Assembly: GCA_964017235.1 (NCBI GenBank)
Contig: OZ024935.1
Location: forward strand, 34,451,596 to 34,515,595
Length of the DNA stretch: 64,000 bases
Source: Sabellastarte sp. h YS-2021
Taxonomy: Eukaryota > Annelida > Polychaeta > Sabellida > Sabellidae
Reading direction: 5' to 3'
Shown here: positions 21,548-31,919 of the stretch, one piece after another
Layout of the letters: each line of letters begins with the position of its first letter
How positions within the stretch are numbered: position 1 is the stretch's first letter
Notes under the pieces: model-generated
The model's database searches: none
What the model was told of the DNA's origin: nothing
The model's input: the letters and a program-made list of their open reading frames with translations, nothing else
Translations under genes and position numbers: made by a program

Positions 21548-21778
21548 TCTGTTAGGGGTTTAGGGCTTGTCGTAGTACTTCTATGACTGGCCGTGCAAAA
21601 AATGTCCCTGACTCTACGCCTTTGTCATTACGTCCTGTCTGTAACTATACCGTCCTGTCGGGGATTTCATAACCAACTCAGCATTTTCGCGCGCTTTTTC
21701 TCATGACTCTACGACTTTTGCAACCGACCCTAGAGTCGTAGGCTCGCTTACAGGGTTGGCTCCAGTGGAACACCTGCA

Positions 21779-21900
21779 TTAAGTTGGAGTTTTATATCCC
21801 ATTCAACAGCCAGTAGTTTTCAGTCAGGTTTGGCACACACATGTATTTGAATCAGGAGAACAACCATATTTTAAGGTGACCTTAAACTCTTGTTCAGTAC
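21779..21900 (-). repeat. Hairpin-ended repeat (family H), part right of Harbinger-1
   Basis: Continues 17433-17555. On the minus strand it reads from a GTTTAAGGTCACC-type phrase through a CCAAACCTGAC-type stretch towards AAGTGTTTTTGAGTTATCGC on the other side of the Harbinger. The order and words match 54810-54990. Confidence 0.55.
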
Positions 21901-22195
21901 TGTTTTTTTTCTAAATTATTTACCGTTAACGCAATATCTACTATTTAAAGCCTCCCACGTCTCCCTATTTCTAGTGTTCAATCAGCAAGCTACTTTTAGC
22001 TTAAATAATCCCTTTTTCGATATAATTTGTAAGATAATTGCACATAAAACTGCCCACTTTATCGTTTGATCCCCTTTTATCGCCCACATTCCCCGTTATC
22101 GGGGACCATCAACCTCACAATATATACCCATTAGTCACACAATTTTCCATATTTTAGGTTAAGTTTCAAATATAACCTACCTTCCAGTTTTCAAA

Positions 22196-23155
22196 ATGAT
22201 TTTTTTCCATATTCTACTGGCAATCCAACCATTCATTGCTGCATATCAGCACCACACCAACTCAAGCATTCAATGTCCTGATGTTGTTAGTTTCTGTCCG
22301 TTTAAACCTCCTACTACCACCTTTTGCCTACACTTCAGCATCAAGTCTTCAATATCAATCCCACCAGCTCTGTCACCTTCCTGTCTGTTCATCCTACTCC
22401 TCCTTGCTGGTGATATCAACCCAAATCCAGGACCATCCAACTGTCTCAATGTCACTTACGCAAACATCAGATCCATCAACAACAAATACCCTGCCATTGC
22501 AAAATTTATTTTTGACAACGACACTGATCTCTTCGCCATGTCCGAGACCTGGATTAGACCTGACATCACAAGTGCCAACCTGTCCGGAATCACCCCACAA
22601 GGTTACAATTTTTATCAACAGCCACGTGAGGGCCGTCGCGGAGGAGGACTTGGGTTTTTTGTGAAAGATGGCTTGGATTCTTCCGTTGTTCCCACAAAGA
22701 CCTGCACTACCTTTGAAAATTTTCTTATCGAGATATCCCTACATAAAGGATCTTTTTACTTTTTGAATATATACAGACCACCATCCTCCAGTATTTCAAC
22801 CTTTTTTGAACAGTTTCAGTCACTTATGGAGGACATTCATCACAACACTGAAAATCTGGTGATCATCGGTGACTTTAATTTTCACATCGAATCAACATCC
22901 TCAATTTCAAAAGCCTTCAATTCATTGATTGACTCATTTGATTTAACTCAGAAAGTAAACTTCCCCACTCATATTTACGGACACACTCTTGACCTCCTCT
23001 TAACCAAATCCAACAATGACCACATTTTAAATGTCCATGCTACTGATGCCTTTTCTGACCATTTTTCAATTACTTGTACATTACATCTACCAACTCCTAG
23101 ATCCCAAATCAATGCTACTGTTTCCTTTCGTACTTATCATAAAATCAATAAATAG
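22196..23155 (+). pseudogene. LINE N-terminal 2A-like motif and APE endonuclease
   Basis: 319 residues. A hydrophobic leader (LFILLLLA) runs into GDINPNPGP at residues 72-80, which resembles the 2A ribosome-skipping motif DxExNPGP, with Asn in place of the usual Glu. An apparently complete APE-type endonuclease follows: Glu117 in AMSETWI, GDFNFH at 225-230 (Asp226, Asn228), the block from THIYGHTLDL (259-268) and SDH at 287-289. It nicks target DNA to prime reverse transcription. The frame ends at an in-frame TAG (23153-23155). It continues in the same frame from 23156, so this looks like a point nonsense change rather than a natural end. Confidence 0.85.
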
Positions 23156-25297
23156 AAAATGAAAACAGATCTTATATCTTCTGATCTAATCAGCAACCCG
23201 TCCAACGATGCTGATACTCTCTACAAACAATATCACACCACCTTGACCACCCTTATTGACAAACACGCACCACTTCATACCAAACATACCAAGGCGAAGT
23301 ACATCCCAGGATGGGTCAACGATGCAGTAATTGCGGCAAAAGAGACCAAGCGTCTATTTGAAAGGATCTGGCGCAGAAATAAATCTCATTTCAACAGATA
23401 TCAATACATGCAAAAAGTCCACCAATACAACAGAACCTGCATCCAGGCCAAATCCGAATTTCTTAAAGCAAAGATTCAGGATAATCATCATGACCCCAAA
23501 AATTATGGGGAGTCCTTGGCGATGTGTTACACAGACTCCCAGCCAGGATGCTACCATCGATAAATCCCCCCTCGGCTCCTGGCCAACAGATTTGTGGAGT
23601 TCTTCTCAGAAAAAATTGAAAAAATATGTTCAACTTTTCCTATCTCCCAGAAGTCACAACACATCGCCCCAGACTCTCCTCTCCCAGTGCTTTCCACCTT
23701 CTCTACTGTTACTGAGGATCAAGTAACTAAAATCATACTGAAATCTCCAAGTAAATCATGTTCCCTTGACCCTTGGCCCACTTTTCTTGTTCTCGATTAT
23801 TTGGATATTATCATTACTCCCATTACTTCAATAATGAATGCTTCCCTTGAACAAGGGAAGTGCCCTAATTTCTTCAAGCAGGCCCATGTTACCCCCATCC
23901 TCCAAAAATCATCCTTAGACAAAGAAATTCTTAAAAACTATAGGCCTGTCTCCAATCTGAACTTCATTTCAAAGATACTTGAAAGGGTAGTGGCAGTCCA
24001 GTTACAAACTCACCGTGACGAAGCTGGCCTTATGACTGCCTTTCAATCAGCATATAGAAAACATCATTCAAATGAAAGTGCTCTCCTTAATATCCACCAC
24101 GACATTCTCCTCAATATGGCCAAAGGGTCTGTCACAGCCCTCACCCTCTTGGATCTGTCAGACGCATTTGATACCATTGACCACACCATTCTCCTAGACA
24201 GACTTAATGTTCACTACGGTATCAGTGAACTAGCACTTGGCTGGTTCAAATCATACCTGTCAGGAAGGACACACTCGGTCAAGGTAGGTAACACACTGTC
24301 CCATCCTGCTGCCCTCCAGTATGGGGTTCCCCAGGGCTCCGTCCTTGGTCCAATTCTGTTTTCCCTCTACACTAACCCAATTAGTTCAATCATTCACTCT
24401 CACAGTAGTATTAACCACCATTTCTACGCCGATGACACTCAGCTATACATAACACTAACACCAACAAACTTCTCTCACTGTATACAAAAACTAAAACACT
24501 GTCTAAGCGACATTCAAAATTTCATGTCTGCAAACAAATTAAAACTCAATCCTGAGAAAACTGAGTTTATCCTGATAGGCTCCAAAAACAACCGTAAACA
24601 ACTCCTTCCTCACTTTCCGATCAATATTCTCGGCAATCAGGTCTCACCAGCACAAAGTGTTAGGAACCTCGGAGTGGTGTTCGACTCCAATTTTTCATTC
24701 TCAGACCATGTGTCACAGGTCATAAAGTCCACCAGAGTTCATGCGAGAGACCTCTATAGAATCCGTCCCCTCTTAGACCACAACACATCAGTTCTTCTAG
24801 CAAATGCTTTGGTGAGCCGCATACTGGACTACTGCAATTCCTTATTCTTATCACTTACAGATTTTGAGTTAAGAAGATTGCAATTAGTCCAAAAGTCACT
24901 CTGTAGGGTTGTCACCCGGTCCTCCAAATACTGTCACATTACCCCTCAATTAAAAAAACTGCATTGGCTCCCTATCAAATACAGGATACAATTTAAAATT
25001 GGTCTCATCACATACAAAACTCTCAACCAGGGTGAACCAGTTTACCTTAGAGGATTAATTCATCCCTACACTTCATCCAGGAACACAAGGCGAAGTACCC
25101 CCAAACTCAAATTTCTTCACACTCCCACTTTCGACCGTAAGGTTCATAAATCAGTCAAACATTTCTCCAATTCTTTCAGTCACTATGCCCCAGTTCTCTG
25201 GAACTCCTTCCCCTTCCAAATAAGAAATAGCCCCTCTGTCACATCTTTCAGGAAACACCTCAAAACCCACCTCTTTAATTCTAGTTTTCCAACTTAG
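23156..25297 (+). pseudogene. LINE reverse transcriptase region
   Basis: Begins in frame with the endonuclease part. The frame is disturbed twice within about 23500-23600, around LPARMLPSINPP. After that, 567 residues (23594-25297) are open. Reverse transcriptase motifs, by residue in that open part: NYRPVSNLNFISKILERVV (115-133), LLDLSDAFDTIDH (185-197), YGVPQGSVLGPILFSLYT (243-260), and the catalytic YADD at 278-281. The C-terminus (CHITPQLKKLHWLPI, then a PVLWNSFP-type block) is the usual end of L2/CR1 proteins. The catalytic domain looks intact, but the copy as a whole cannot make one full-length protein. Confidence 0.9.
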
Positions 25298-25455
25298 TTT
25301 CCTTCCCTCTTGGTCACACCCACAACTCTGGATTACTGACCTTGAACGCCCCTTGACTTTCTTTATGATAATGATTTTGTTAAGTCAGCGCACTGAGTTC
25401 CCCTTTGTGGGGAAGATATTGCGGCTGCAAAGCAGTATATTAGATTAGATTAGGT

Positions 25456-25997
25456 TATGGCCACCTTAGGGTCAGAAATGGACCTTCTACTACTTAACAC
25501 CCTCAATGTCTTAAGCTATGTGGCCTATATGGCTGAAAGTTTATATTCTTCTTACCGATGTCAGAAATTTAACAATTTATGCTAGGTTAAAATTGTGTTT
25601 GAATCCCATAAAGACCAAACTCATGGATTTTTCTACATTTTTCACTTATTTTGTACTGTAGTTTTGAAATGATAATTCTGATAAGTCTCAAACTATAGTA
25701 GATATAACTTTGACATGTAATCTTTGTCTGTACAAAATTTGAGGTCTGTAGTCTCAATTTTTCAGATCATTTTAAGTCCTCCAAAAATGTTTACCGGGAC
25801 CTATTCTATGAACTTTCTGCCACTTTAGTCCTATACCTATAAAAATATGAGGTTCATTCACCCAAAATATCATTTAGAAGTGGTCTATTAATATGGTCTT
25901 TTTACATGTGTCAAAAATCAAGGCTTTAACTTGACTTTGAACTTGTGTATGAGCCCCATAACCACCCCACATACATGAATTTTTTTGTACTGTTTTT
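25456..25997 (-). repeat. 350-bp-unit repeat (family H core), left piece
   Basis: Reverse orientation of the repeat at 52950-54760. The phrase TCTTTTTACATGTGTCAAAAATCAAGGC here corresponds to the reverse complement of the GCCTTGATTTTTGGCACATG phrase near 53600. It is interrupted by the element at 25998-26735 and resumes at 26740. Confidence 0.7.
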
Positions 25998-26735
25998 TCC
26001 CCACAACCCTTAAGGGCTGTCGGGGTATTGTTTTCACCCATGGTGTCCAGATGGGCGGGCTGGTGGACGGACAGATGGGCGGTCAGGCGGTAGGAAAAAG
26101 TTTGTATGGGCTGTATGTCAGAAACCGTAAGGTGTAGGAACTTGGTAGGGACATTGGTTAGGGGTTGCAGGTGTGCAACGTCATGGTTTGACCTTGATTT
26201 GACATTTGACCTTGCTGTAGTGACCTTGACCTTTAAAATCTTGTTGCACCTTTGGATCTGTCTTTTGATGCAGATTAAGCACTGTTAAAGTCATATTACA
26301 ATTCATTAAGAATTTTACTTTTACAACTTCTGATTGTAACAGATGGAATTTCATCAAGTGAGCCACAGACTTTGCTCCAACACCACACATAAGCATTCAT
26401 TGAATGTATTGCCACTTCTGCATGCATGGTAATATTCAAAACATCCAAACCATAATTCGGCCATGCCAGATGTAGATAAAGAGTGTCGTAATGTTTAGTT
26501 TACTGATTAATGCTGTCATCTTGTTATTGAATTGTCTTGTTTTAATACTTCATCTTTACATGCATTCTCTTTCTCTTGGACATTATTTTTCTCTATTTAA
26601 ACATTGTTTGGACCTTTATATAACTGACAGTGCTCTGAAAGTATCCTGAACTTGTACTGATACACTACTTCTATATATCTGATGGTGTTAAAAATATTTC
26701 CCTAGGCTGTGGGGTACGGGCATCTCTGATGCTAT
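25998..26735 (+). mobile_element. Family P tandem-core element, single-unit copy
   Basis: Starts with the palindromic end CCCCACAACCCTTAAGGGCT, then a GGGCGGGCTGGTGGACGGAC linker, one core unit (about 26100-26245), a unique arm of about 470 bp, and the other end GGCTGTGGGGTA (26706-26717) with the adjoining hairpin GCATCTCTGATGC. The unique arm is an inverted match to 49500-49980 and 57860-58100. Having one core unit rather than five to nine suggests that unit number varies between copies. Inserted into the 350-bp-unit repeat. Confidence 0.75.
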
Positions 26736-26739
26736 TTTC

Positions 26740-27250
26740 CTATATTTTGCTTGTAACTTGGAAATGGCAAATCTGATCTTACTCAAACTATTGTAAATAT
26801 AACTTCTATTTGTTGTCTTTGTGGAACATTTAAGGTCTGTAGTTTTAATTTTAAGGTCACCTTAAGGTTTCTAAAAATGGCAACATGGACCAATTTTTAT
26901 GATCTTTTTCCCACTTTATGCCATATAGCTTTCAAACTATGTGCCTCACCCAATCACTAACTTAACTGATGATATATGTTCTTTTTTCAAGTGCCAAAAC
27001 TCAGTGCTTTCAGTTGACATTGAACATTTGTATGATGCTCATAAAGACCCTATCCAGAAAAAGTTTATCTGTACTTTTTCACAAATTCTTTCTTATTTGA
27101 AAATGCAAAGTCTTGACCAGCCTCAAAGTCTAAACTGTACTAAATATAACTAGAATGTGTGATCTTTGTGGAAAAATTTGAGCTCTGTAGTTTACTTTTT
27201 AAGGTCAACATAAGGTCTAAAAGAATGTCCACAATGACCAATTGTATGCA
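26740..27250 (-). repeat. 350-bp-unit repeat (family H core), right piece
   Basis: Resumes the repeat broken at 25997 with TTTTGCTTGTAACTTGGAAA, the reverse complement of the TTTCCAAGTTACAGRGCAAAA phrase near 53510. It runs for about one and a half units. Confidence 0.7.
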
Positions 27251-27608
27251 CTCTTCGTCTCTCTAAACCCTGTTCTTCTGTGTAGGAAAGTCATCGAAAA
27301 TAACTGCAGGCCCCCAGGACCTTGCTACACCAAAAAGTTGCAGGACCAGCTTGAAAGTTGCAGGTCCTGCAGTAAATATCTGGTTATATAGTCATATGTT
27401 TATACATTTTCGTATCACCAGAAATTAAAGAACACCCATAAGTATTTTTGTTATAATTATTACACAATAATTATGGCTTGAATTGAAACAGAGTATTTCC
27501 CCTATTACTGTTTGTTTACTTTAATCTGAAAAGATGTTCCCAACCTGTTTGCCTTCTCACCTTGGAATACGTGATCCGGGCATGTGCAAGATTTATCTTT
27601 GTCGCGCT
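27251..27608. other. Unassigned spacer
   Basis: No gene or named repeat recognised. A short GTTGCAGGACC / GTTGCAGGTCC doublet lies near 27338-27371. Confidence 0.4.
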
Positions 27609-27639
27609 TAATGTGGGTGTTCCACAACACGACTAAGGC

Positions 27640-28160
27640 TCCTGATTAAGGGTCTTGGGGGTCGGTTTCAAATATTTGCTGAGTCCCAGACCTTCTGTAA
27701 GGGTCGGTTGTTGTCGGTTGGGGCTGTGTGAAAAATCAAACATATTTGATATTTCTCACGACTCAAACCGATTCATATTTCCCGCCGTCAACAAAATGTC
27801 CAGTCCCAGGCGTCCTCAGACCCAAATTTACACAGTCGTGTGTTGTCCCAGGCCGCCTGCGACCCTTAGTCCCAGACCTCCGTAGCTTAGTCCCAGGAGG
27901 CCGGTTGTTAATCCCAGACTCAAATATGATGCGTATGAATTTCATGCGTGTGAAAGTGGGTCGGTTGCATTAGTCCCCGGAAGCCTCAGACCGTCTGCGG
28001 TGTCCTGGGACCCAACAAAATCAAGGTCTGGGACTAAGCCCCGACTAAGGGTAACCGACCCTAACCGATCCAAACCGGCCTCCCCAGGACGCCTGGGACA
28101 GCACAAATTTAGTCTGCGACGGTCTGAGGACGCCCCAGGAGGCCTGGGACTAACAACCGA
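27640..28160. repeat. Harbinger-2 subterminal word cluster
   Basis: Dense direct and inverted copies of GTCCCAG, CCAGGCG, GGTCTGGGA and CTGGGACTAA. A mirror cluster lies at about 29990-30310. The word differs from that of Harbinger-1, but the layout is the same: a cluster inside both ends. Confidence 0.6.
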
Positions 28161-28401
28161 TTAAGAACCGACTGTTTTCCGCGCGTCGGAAATTAAAATG
28201 AGGCAATGAGGGGGTCTGGGACTATATAAGCGACCGCGCACACATTCTCGTTGTTACTGACTGTTTGGCTACTGAGAGACGTGTGTCTGATTTGTAGGGG
28301 TTTTCAGTTTTTATTTTATATATATTTTACTTGAGCTTAAGGCAAATTTCACAGTTAGGAGACACATTTTACTATTTTTTTATTATTTTGTCGACTGGAT
28401 T

Positions 28402-28671
28402 ATGAGGAAAGAGAAAGGAGGGAAGAGAGGAAGGAAAAAGATGGATGAGAGGGAGAAGGAAAGTCAAGTAGAGGAGAGGAGTGAAGTTATTACAGAAGAA
28501 GGAACTGAGAGGAGAGAGGAGGAGGAGATTCAGGAAGGTCCAGCTATTGGGGAAGCTGTGGCAGAAGAAGAAGAGAGGTGTGAAGAAGACCCGGAGTGCC
28601 ATTCTTCAGCCAAGAGAGCCAGGGTGTGTGCCACTTTTACAGACAGCCAGTTTCCATTGTGGAATTTGTAA
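28402..28671 (+). pseudogene. Harbinger-2 accessory-gene N-terminus
   Basis: 89 residues, highly charged (Lys/Arg/Glu), beginning MRKEKGGKRGRKK. It occupies the same place relative to the left end as the charged N-terminus of the MADF/BESS-type gene in Harbinger-1. No MADF domain follows, because the element is deleted there. Assignment is by position and composition only. Confidence 0.5.
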
Positions 28672-28969
28672 AGCTGCACCCTGAACTGTATGACAAAACT
28701 TGTTTTATGGTTATATTTTCCACATTTTTGTGATTAGAGGTGAAGATTTAAAATTGAAGATTTCTGTAGAAACATTTCTGCTACAAATAAATTTCCAACC
28801 CATGAACAAAATCAAATTGGTGAAATTAGGAGGTGGATTTCCAAATATATAAAAAAATAATTCATTTTAGGATATTATGTGTGACTTTGTGTTTGGCTCT
28901 TGTTTAACACTGGGTTTGTATGATTGTTGGGTGAGTGACTTGTGTTTGTCTCTTTGTCTGTCTGAAAAA

Positions 28970-29090
28970 GTTATGTTTGGCATGGGGTTTGTCTGTTTGT
29001 CCGTCTGAAAAAGTTATGTTTGGCATGAGGTTTGTCTGTTTGTCCGTCTGAAAAAGTTATGTTTGGCATGGGGTTTGTCCGTCTGTAGCA
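28970..29090 (+). repeat. Short tandem repeat inside Harbinger-2
   Basis: Three copies of a unit of about 50 bp containing GAAAAAGTTATGTTTGGCAT and GTTTGTCTGTTTGTCCGTCT. Confidence 0.7.
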
Positions 29091-29389
29091 AGCATAGCTG
29101 ATTAATTATTTTGGGAATAATTGGTAGTCCTGAAAAGGACTGTTATAGTTAGTCCTGAAAAGGACTGTTTACTGCAGCAGGACTTATATTCTGCCATCTT
29201 GCCAGGCCACTGTTCCCTCATTATTGAAGTAGTCCTTCAGGTAATCCCTCTGTCTTTTGGCCTCTCTAGCAGGGTTTCTGTCTTGGCCACCACCAGCAGC
29301 ACCACCAATCAATCCACAATCACCAGGCACATCATCATCATCATCCTCCCCAGGCTGCTGACCAGCAGGTTGACCTTGATACTGGCTTC

Positions 29390-29600
29390 AGAGTATGTTG
29401 TGCAGAACCACACAGGTCATGACCACTTCTCTGTTTCTGGGGGCAGTTCAATTCTGGTCCTCATCACTCTAAATCTTGAGACCAGGATGCCAAAAGCGTT
29501 CTCCACAACTCTCCTGCCCCTCGATATTCTATAGTTGGCAATCCTTTCCTCCCTTGTTAACAGCCTTCTGCCATAGGGTTTCATGAGCCAGGTCTTCAGG
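29390..29600 (-). pseudogene. Harbinger-2 transposase fragment
   Basis: The minus strand encodes [20 protein letters not shown] directly followed by [18 protein letters not shown], the Glu-bearing C-terminal part of a Harbinger transposase. It closely matches the same segment of Harbinger-1 (near 20900-20990), but here the RF after LVS is retained. Frame is lost shortly after (near 29440). Upstream coding (29600-29900) is not recognisable as the catalytic Asp region. Confidence 0.75.
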
Positions 29601-30346
29601 GCAAAAGCATCGTCTGCCAGAATGAAGTAGGGGACATGTAGTTGGTGAATCCTGGAATGTATGTGGCATACAGATCAGCCACAATGTTGTGGTAGGCCCC
29701 CCTCTCCTCTCTCTGCAGTAGCCATGGCCTGACCCACATGTTGTGGGTCTTCTTCTAGGTCTCTGTATGGGTGCTGGTGGTGCTGGTGGTGGTTGCTGTG
29801 GTCGACGTAAAAAATGGAAATACATGATTATTTGTAACTGAATAAAAACCAAAAAAGCCCTAAGTTGTTGTTGAATCTGTCCCCCATTAAAAGGTGGCAT
29901 CCTGCTGTGTTCCTAGAAAAGCAATGGTGATTAGATCGTGAATTTTATATATATATACCCAGAAAATCCAGCAACTTTGGAAAACAAGAATCGGGGATCC
30001 TGGTCTGGGGAAGACTGAGGAGACCTGAGGACGCCGGTAGTTAATCGTGGGTTAGTCGGCTCTTAGTCCCAGGAGGCCTGAGGCGTCCTGGGACCCAGTC
30101 GGTATGTGTATGACAGGATCGTGGTTGAAACCGACCTGAAAACTGGCATAGTCGGTTCTTAGTCCCAGACCAGTCAGGGACTGTCTGGGGCCGCCTGAGG
30201 CGTCCTGGGGACGATCTGTTCTTAATCCCAGACTTCAGTACCGACCCAGTATTCCCGCCCATTTCTGCTTTTTTTCCACCGACTGTGCACGATTAAGGGT
30301 CCCAGACAGGATCGGGCCTTAATCTTTTGGTGAAACAGGGGCATAA

Positions 30347-30967
30347 TATACCAGGCCAAACTTACTCTTTGTAACTAGTCTTCCGTTTGCAGTGCTGGAT
30401 GTCGACGAAAATAAAGGTTTGCTCATACGCCCAAGATAAGTTCTGTTTACAAACAATGGACAATTTAGTAGATTCTCCATTCTTACTCGAATTTATTCTT
30501 TACAGCTTAGAATACACCATTACTTGTAGGAAAAAAAGAAGTGTAAAATTATTGAAAAATCTTCAATGTATATCTCCGAGTTAGAAGAGCCACAATCAGA
30601 TTCATTATCTGACTCATAATCAGAGTTACTGCCAAATTTTTAACATCTTAATCAATGGGGAAAAAGAAGAAAAATAAACATCTTCACCAATGGCTGGGTC
30701 ATTGGTCAATCACATTTTCCCTTTGTACATTAACCAACCAAATTCCTCTGTTACTTCATCCAATAGTTTACCCAAGAACTTCATCAAAAACATATCAGAC
30801 AGGGTGTTGAATTGTACCAACGGCATAGAAAAAGGCTAAAACACACCAAAATGGATAAAAATTACGTATCGAAGAGATGGAACGAAATTCTCACACTGCA
30901 TATTCTTTTGAATGGCTAAAATATTTACAGTGGAAACATTTTGAATGGCTGCCGCGATGAGCTACAT
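30347..30967. other. Unassigned spacer
   Basis: No gene or repeat family recognised. An open frame at 30387-30584 has no supporting features. Confidence 0.4.
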
Positions 30968-31608
30968 GGGGGGGGGGGGGGGTCGACAGCGATTCGCCCA
31001 TAAAAACACCAAAATGAAGTTTCTTGAGAACAAATATGCAGTGTAGTTTTATAAAAGTTATCACAATGAAAAGAGGTTCCTCAAACTGTAAAATAATAGT
31101 AGCATCATAAAATATATTTTGTGATAAGTAGAAATACAACCATAGAACTTGTACCATGGCAATAAGATTAGAGCTGTTGGAAAGTGGACAGCATTTCGCC
31201 GATTATTTTTTCTGTTCCCAAAAAAGTTACAAAGACTGTTAAACACTTTGCAAACAATAGTTAAAGCTAAAGATCAATTCTTCTCATTGTATTCCAGCAC
31301 TTAATGAAGTTATAAATAGTATTTATATTGAACCCAGACACAGTTTAGAGAACATACAGCCCTTTGCATCAGTCAGATAGTTTGTTAGGCATATTTCTCA
31401 CTGACATATAAACTTTTTTATTCATCTTTATAATCCTGCATGCTGTCAGTTCTAAAATCTTAGAAAAGTATCAAGCCATGTTGCACACTTTTCTATGCTA
31501 TAAAGCTCCTTCAGTATCAACACAGATATGAGTTTTAAATGAGGTACAATTGAAACTGGCGAATCGCTGTCCCCCGCGAATCGCTGCCCCCCCCCCCCCC
31601 CCCCCCCC
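30968..31608. repeat. Inverted repeat with homopolymer G/C ends
   Basis: A run of 15 G (30968-30982) is followed by TCGACAGCGATTCGCCC. At the other end GGCGAATCGCTGTCCCCC and GCGAATCGCTG lead into a run of 22 C (31587-31608). The ends are thus inverted copies of polyG plus CAGCGATTCGC. The interior is AT-rich and non-coding. It could be a small non-autonomous DNA element. Superfamily unknown; no clear target duplication. Confidence 0.55.
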
Positions 31609-31919
31609 GTATAACATAAGCTACCAATGTGAGATGATCTATGGACAGAAATCGCAAGTTTTGGCTATTTTCAAGTAAAGAATTATACATGTTATAAATT
31701 ATTTTATTTTACTGGCCAACCGGGCCAAGACTGCCGGATTCCTGGTCTGAGTGGAGATGAATTTTCCCGACCCGACCATATATTTGCCGGCCTCGGTTCG
31801 GCGTGAATTTCCCATACTGCTGTACCTTGCAAACTATATTGACTCACCCACATAATATCTTACTAAGAATATATGTGCCAAAAAGTATGGCTGTAAGTAG
31901 ACACACTGAGTATGAGGTA
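31609..31919. other. Unassigned spacer
   Basis: No recognisable gene or repeat. Confidence 0.35.

Larger units (their letters stand above)
17556..21778. mobile_element. PIF/Harbinger DNA transposon (Harbinger-1)
   Basis: Exact 20-bp terminal inverted repeats, GCAGGTGTTCCACTGGAGCC (17557-17576; reverse complement 21758-21777). TTAA stands on both sides (17552-17555 and 21779-21782), which is compatible with the family's 3-bp TWA target duplication, though the exact register is ambiguous. Inside are the two gene types usual for the superfamily: a plus-strand MADF/BESS-type DNA-binding protein and a convergent minus-strand transposase. Both are damaged, so the copy is not autonomous. It lies inside a hairpin-ended repeat. 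Confidence 0.9.
21910..25455 (+). mobile_element. L2-clade non-LTR retrotransposon (LINE)
   Basis: A single coding region with an APE-type endonuclease followed by reverse transcriptase, ending in a 3' tail (ATTAG)3 at 25439-25453. Just upstream of the tail is a GCGGCTGCAAAGCAGTATA-type element end typical of L2/CR1-like LINEs. The 5' limit is uncertain: the leader between about 21910 and 22195 is not recognisable by itself. No clear target duplication is visible. The element is near full length with few lesions, so it is a fairly young insertion. Confidence 0.88.
27612..30343. mobile_element. PIF/Harbinger DNA transposon, decayed (Harbinger-2)
   Basis: Imperfect terminal inverted repeats begin TGTGGGTGTTCCAC on the left and, read inward, TGCCCCTGTTTCACC on the right. 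TAA flanks both sides (27609-27611 and 30344-30346), a clean 3-bp target duplication. The ends resemble those of Harbinger-1 (shared GGTGTTCCAC). Inside are the charged start of the accessory gene and a piece of transposase. The bulk of both genes is missing, so this is a non-autonomous relic. Confidence 0.85.

Noticed and set aside
28402-28671. Host gene for a charged nuclear protein
   Set aside because: It lies between Harbinger-type ends at the place of the accessory gene and has no further exons.
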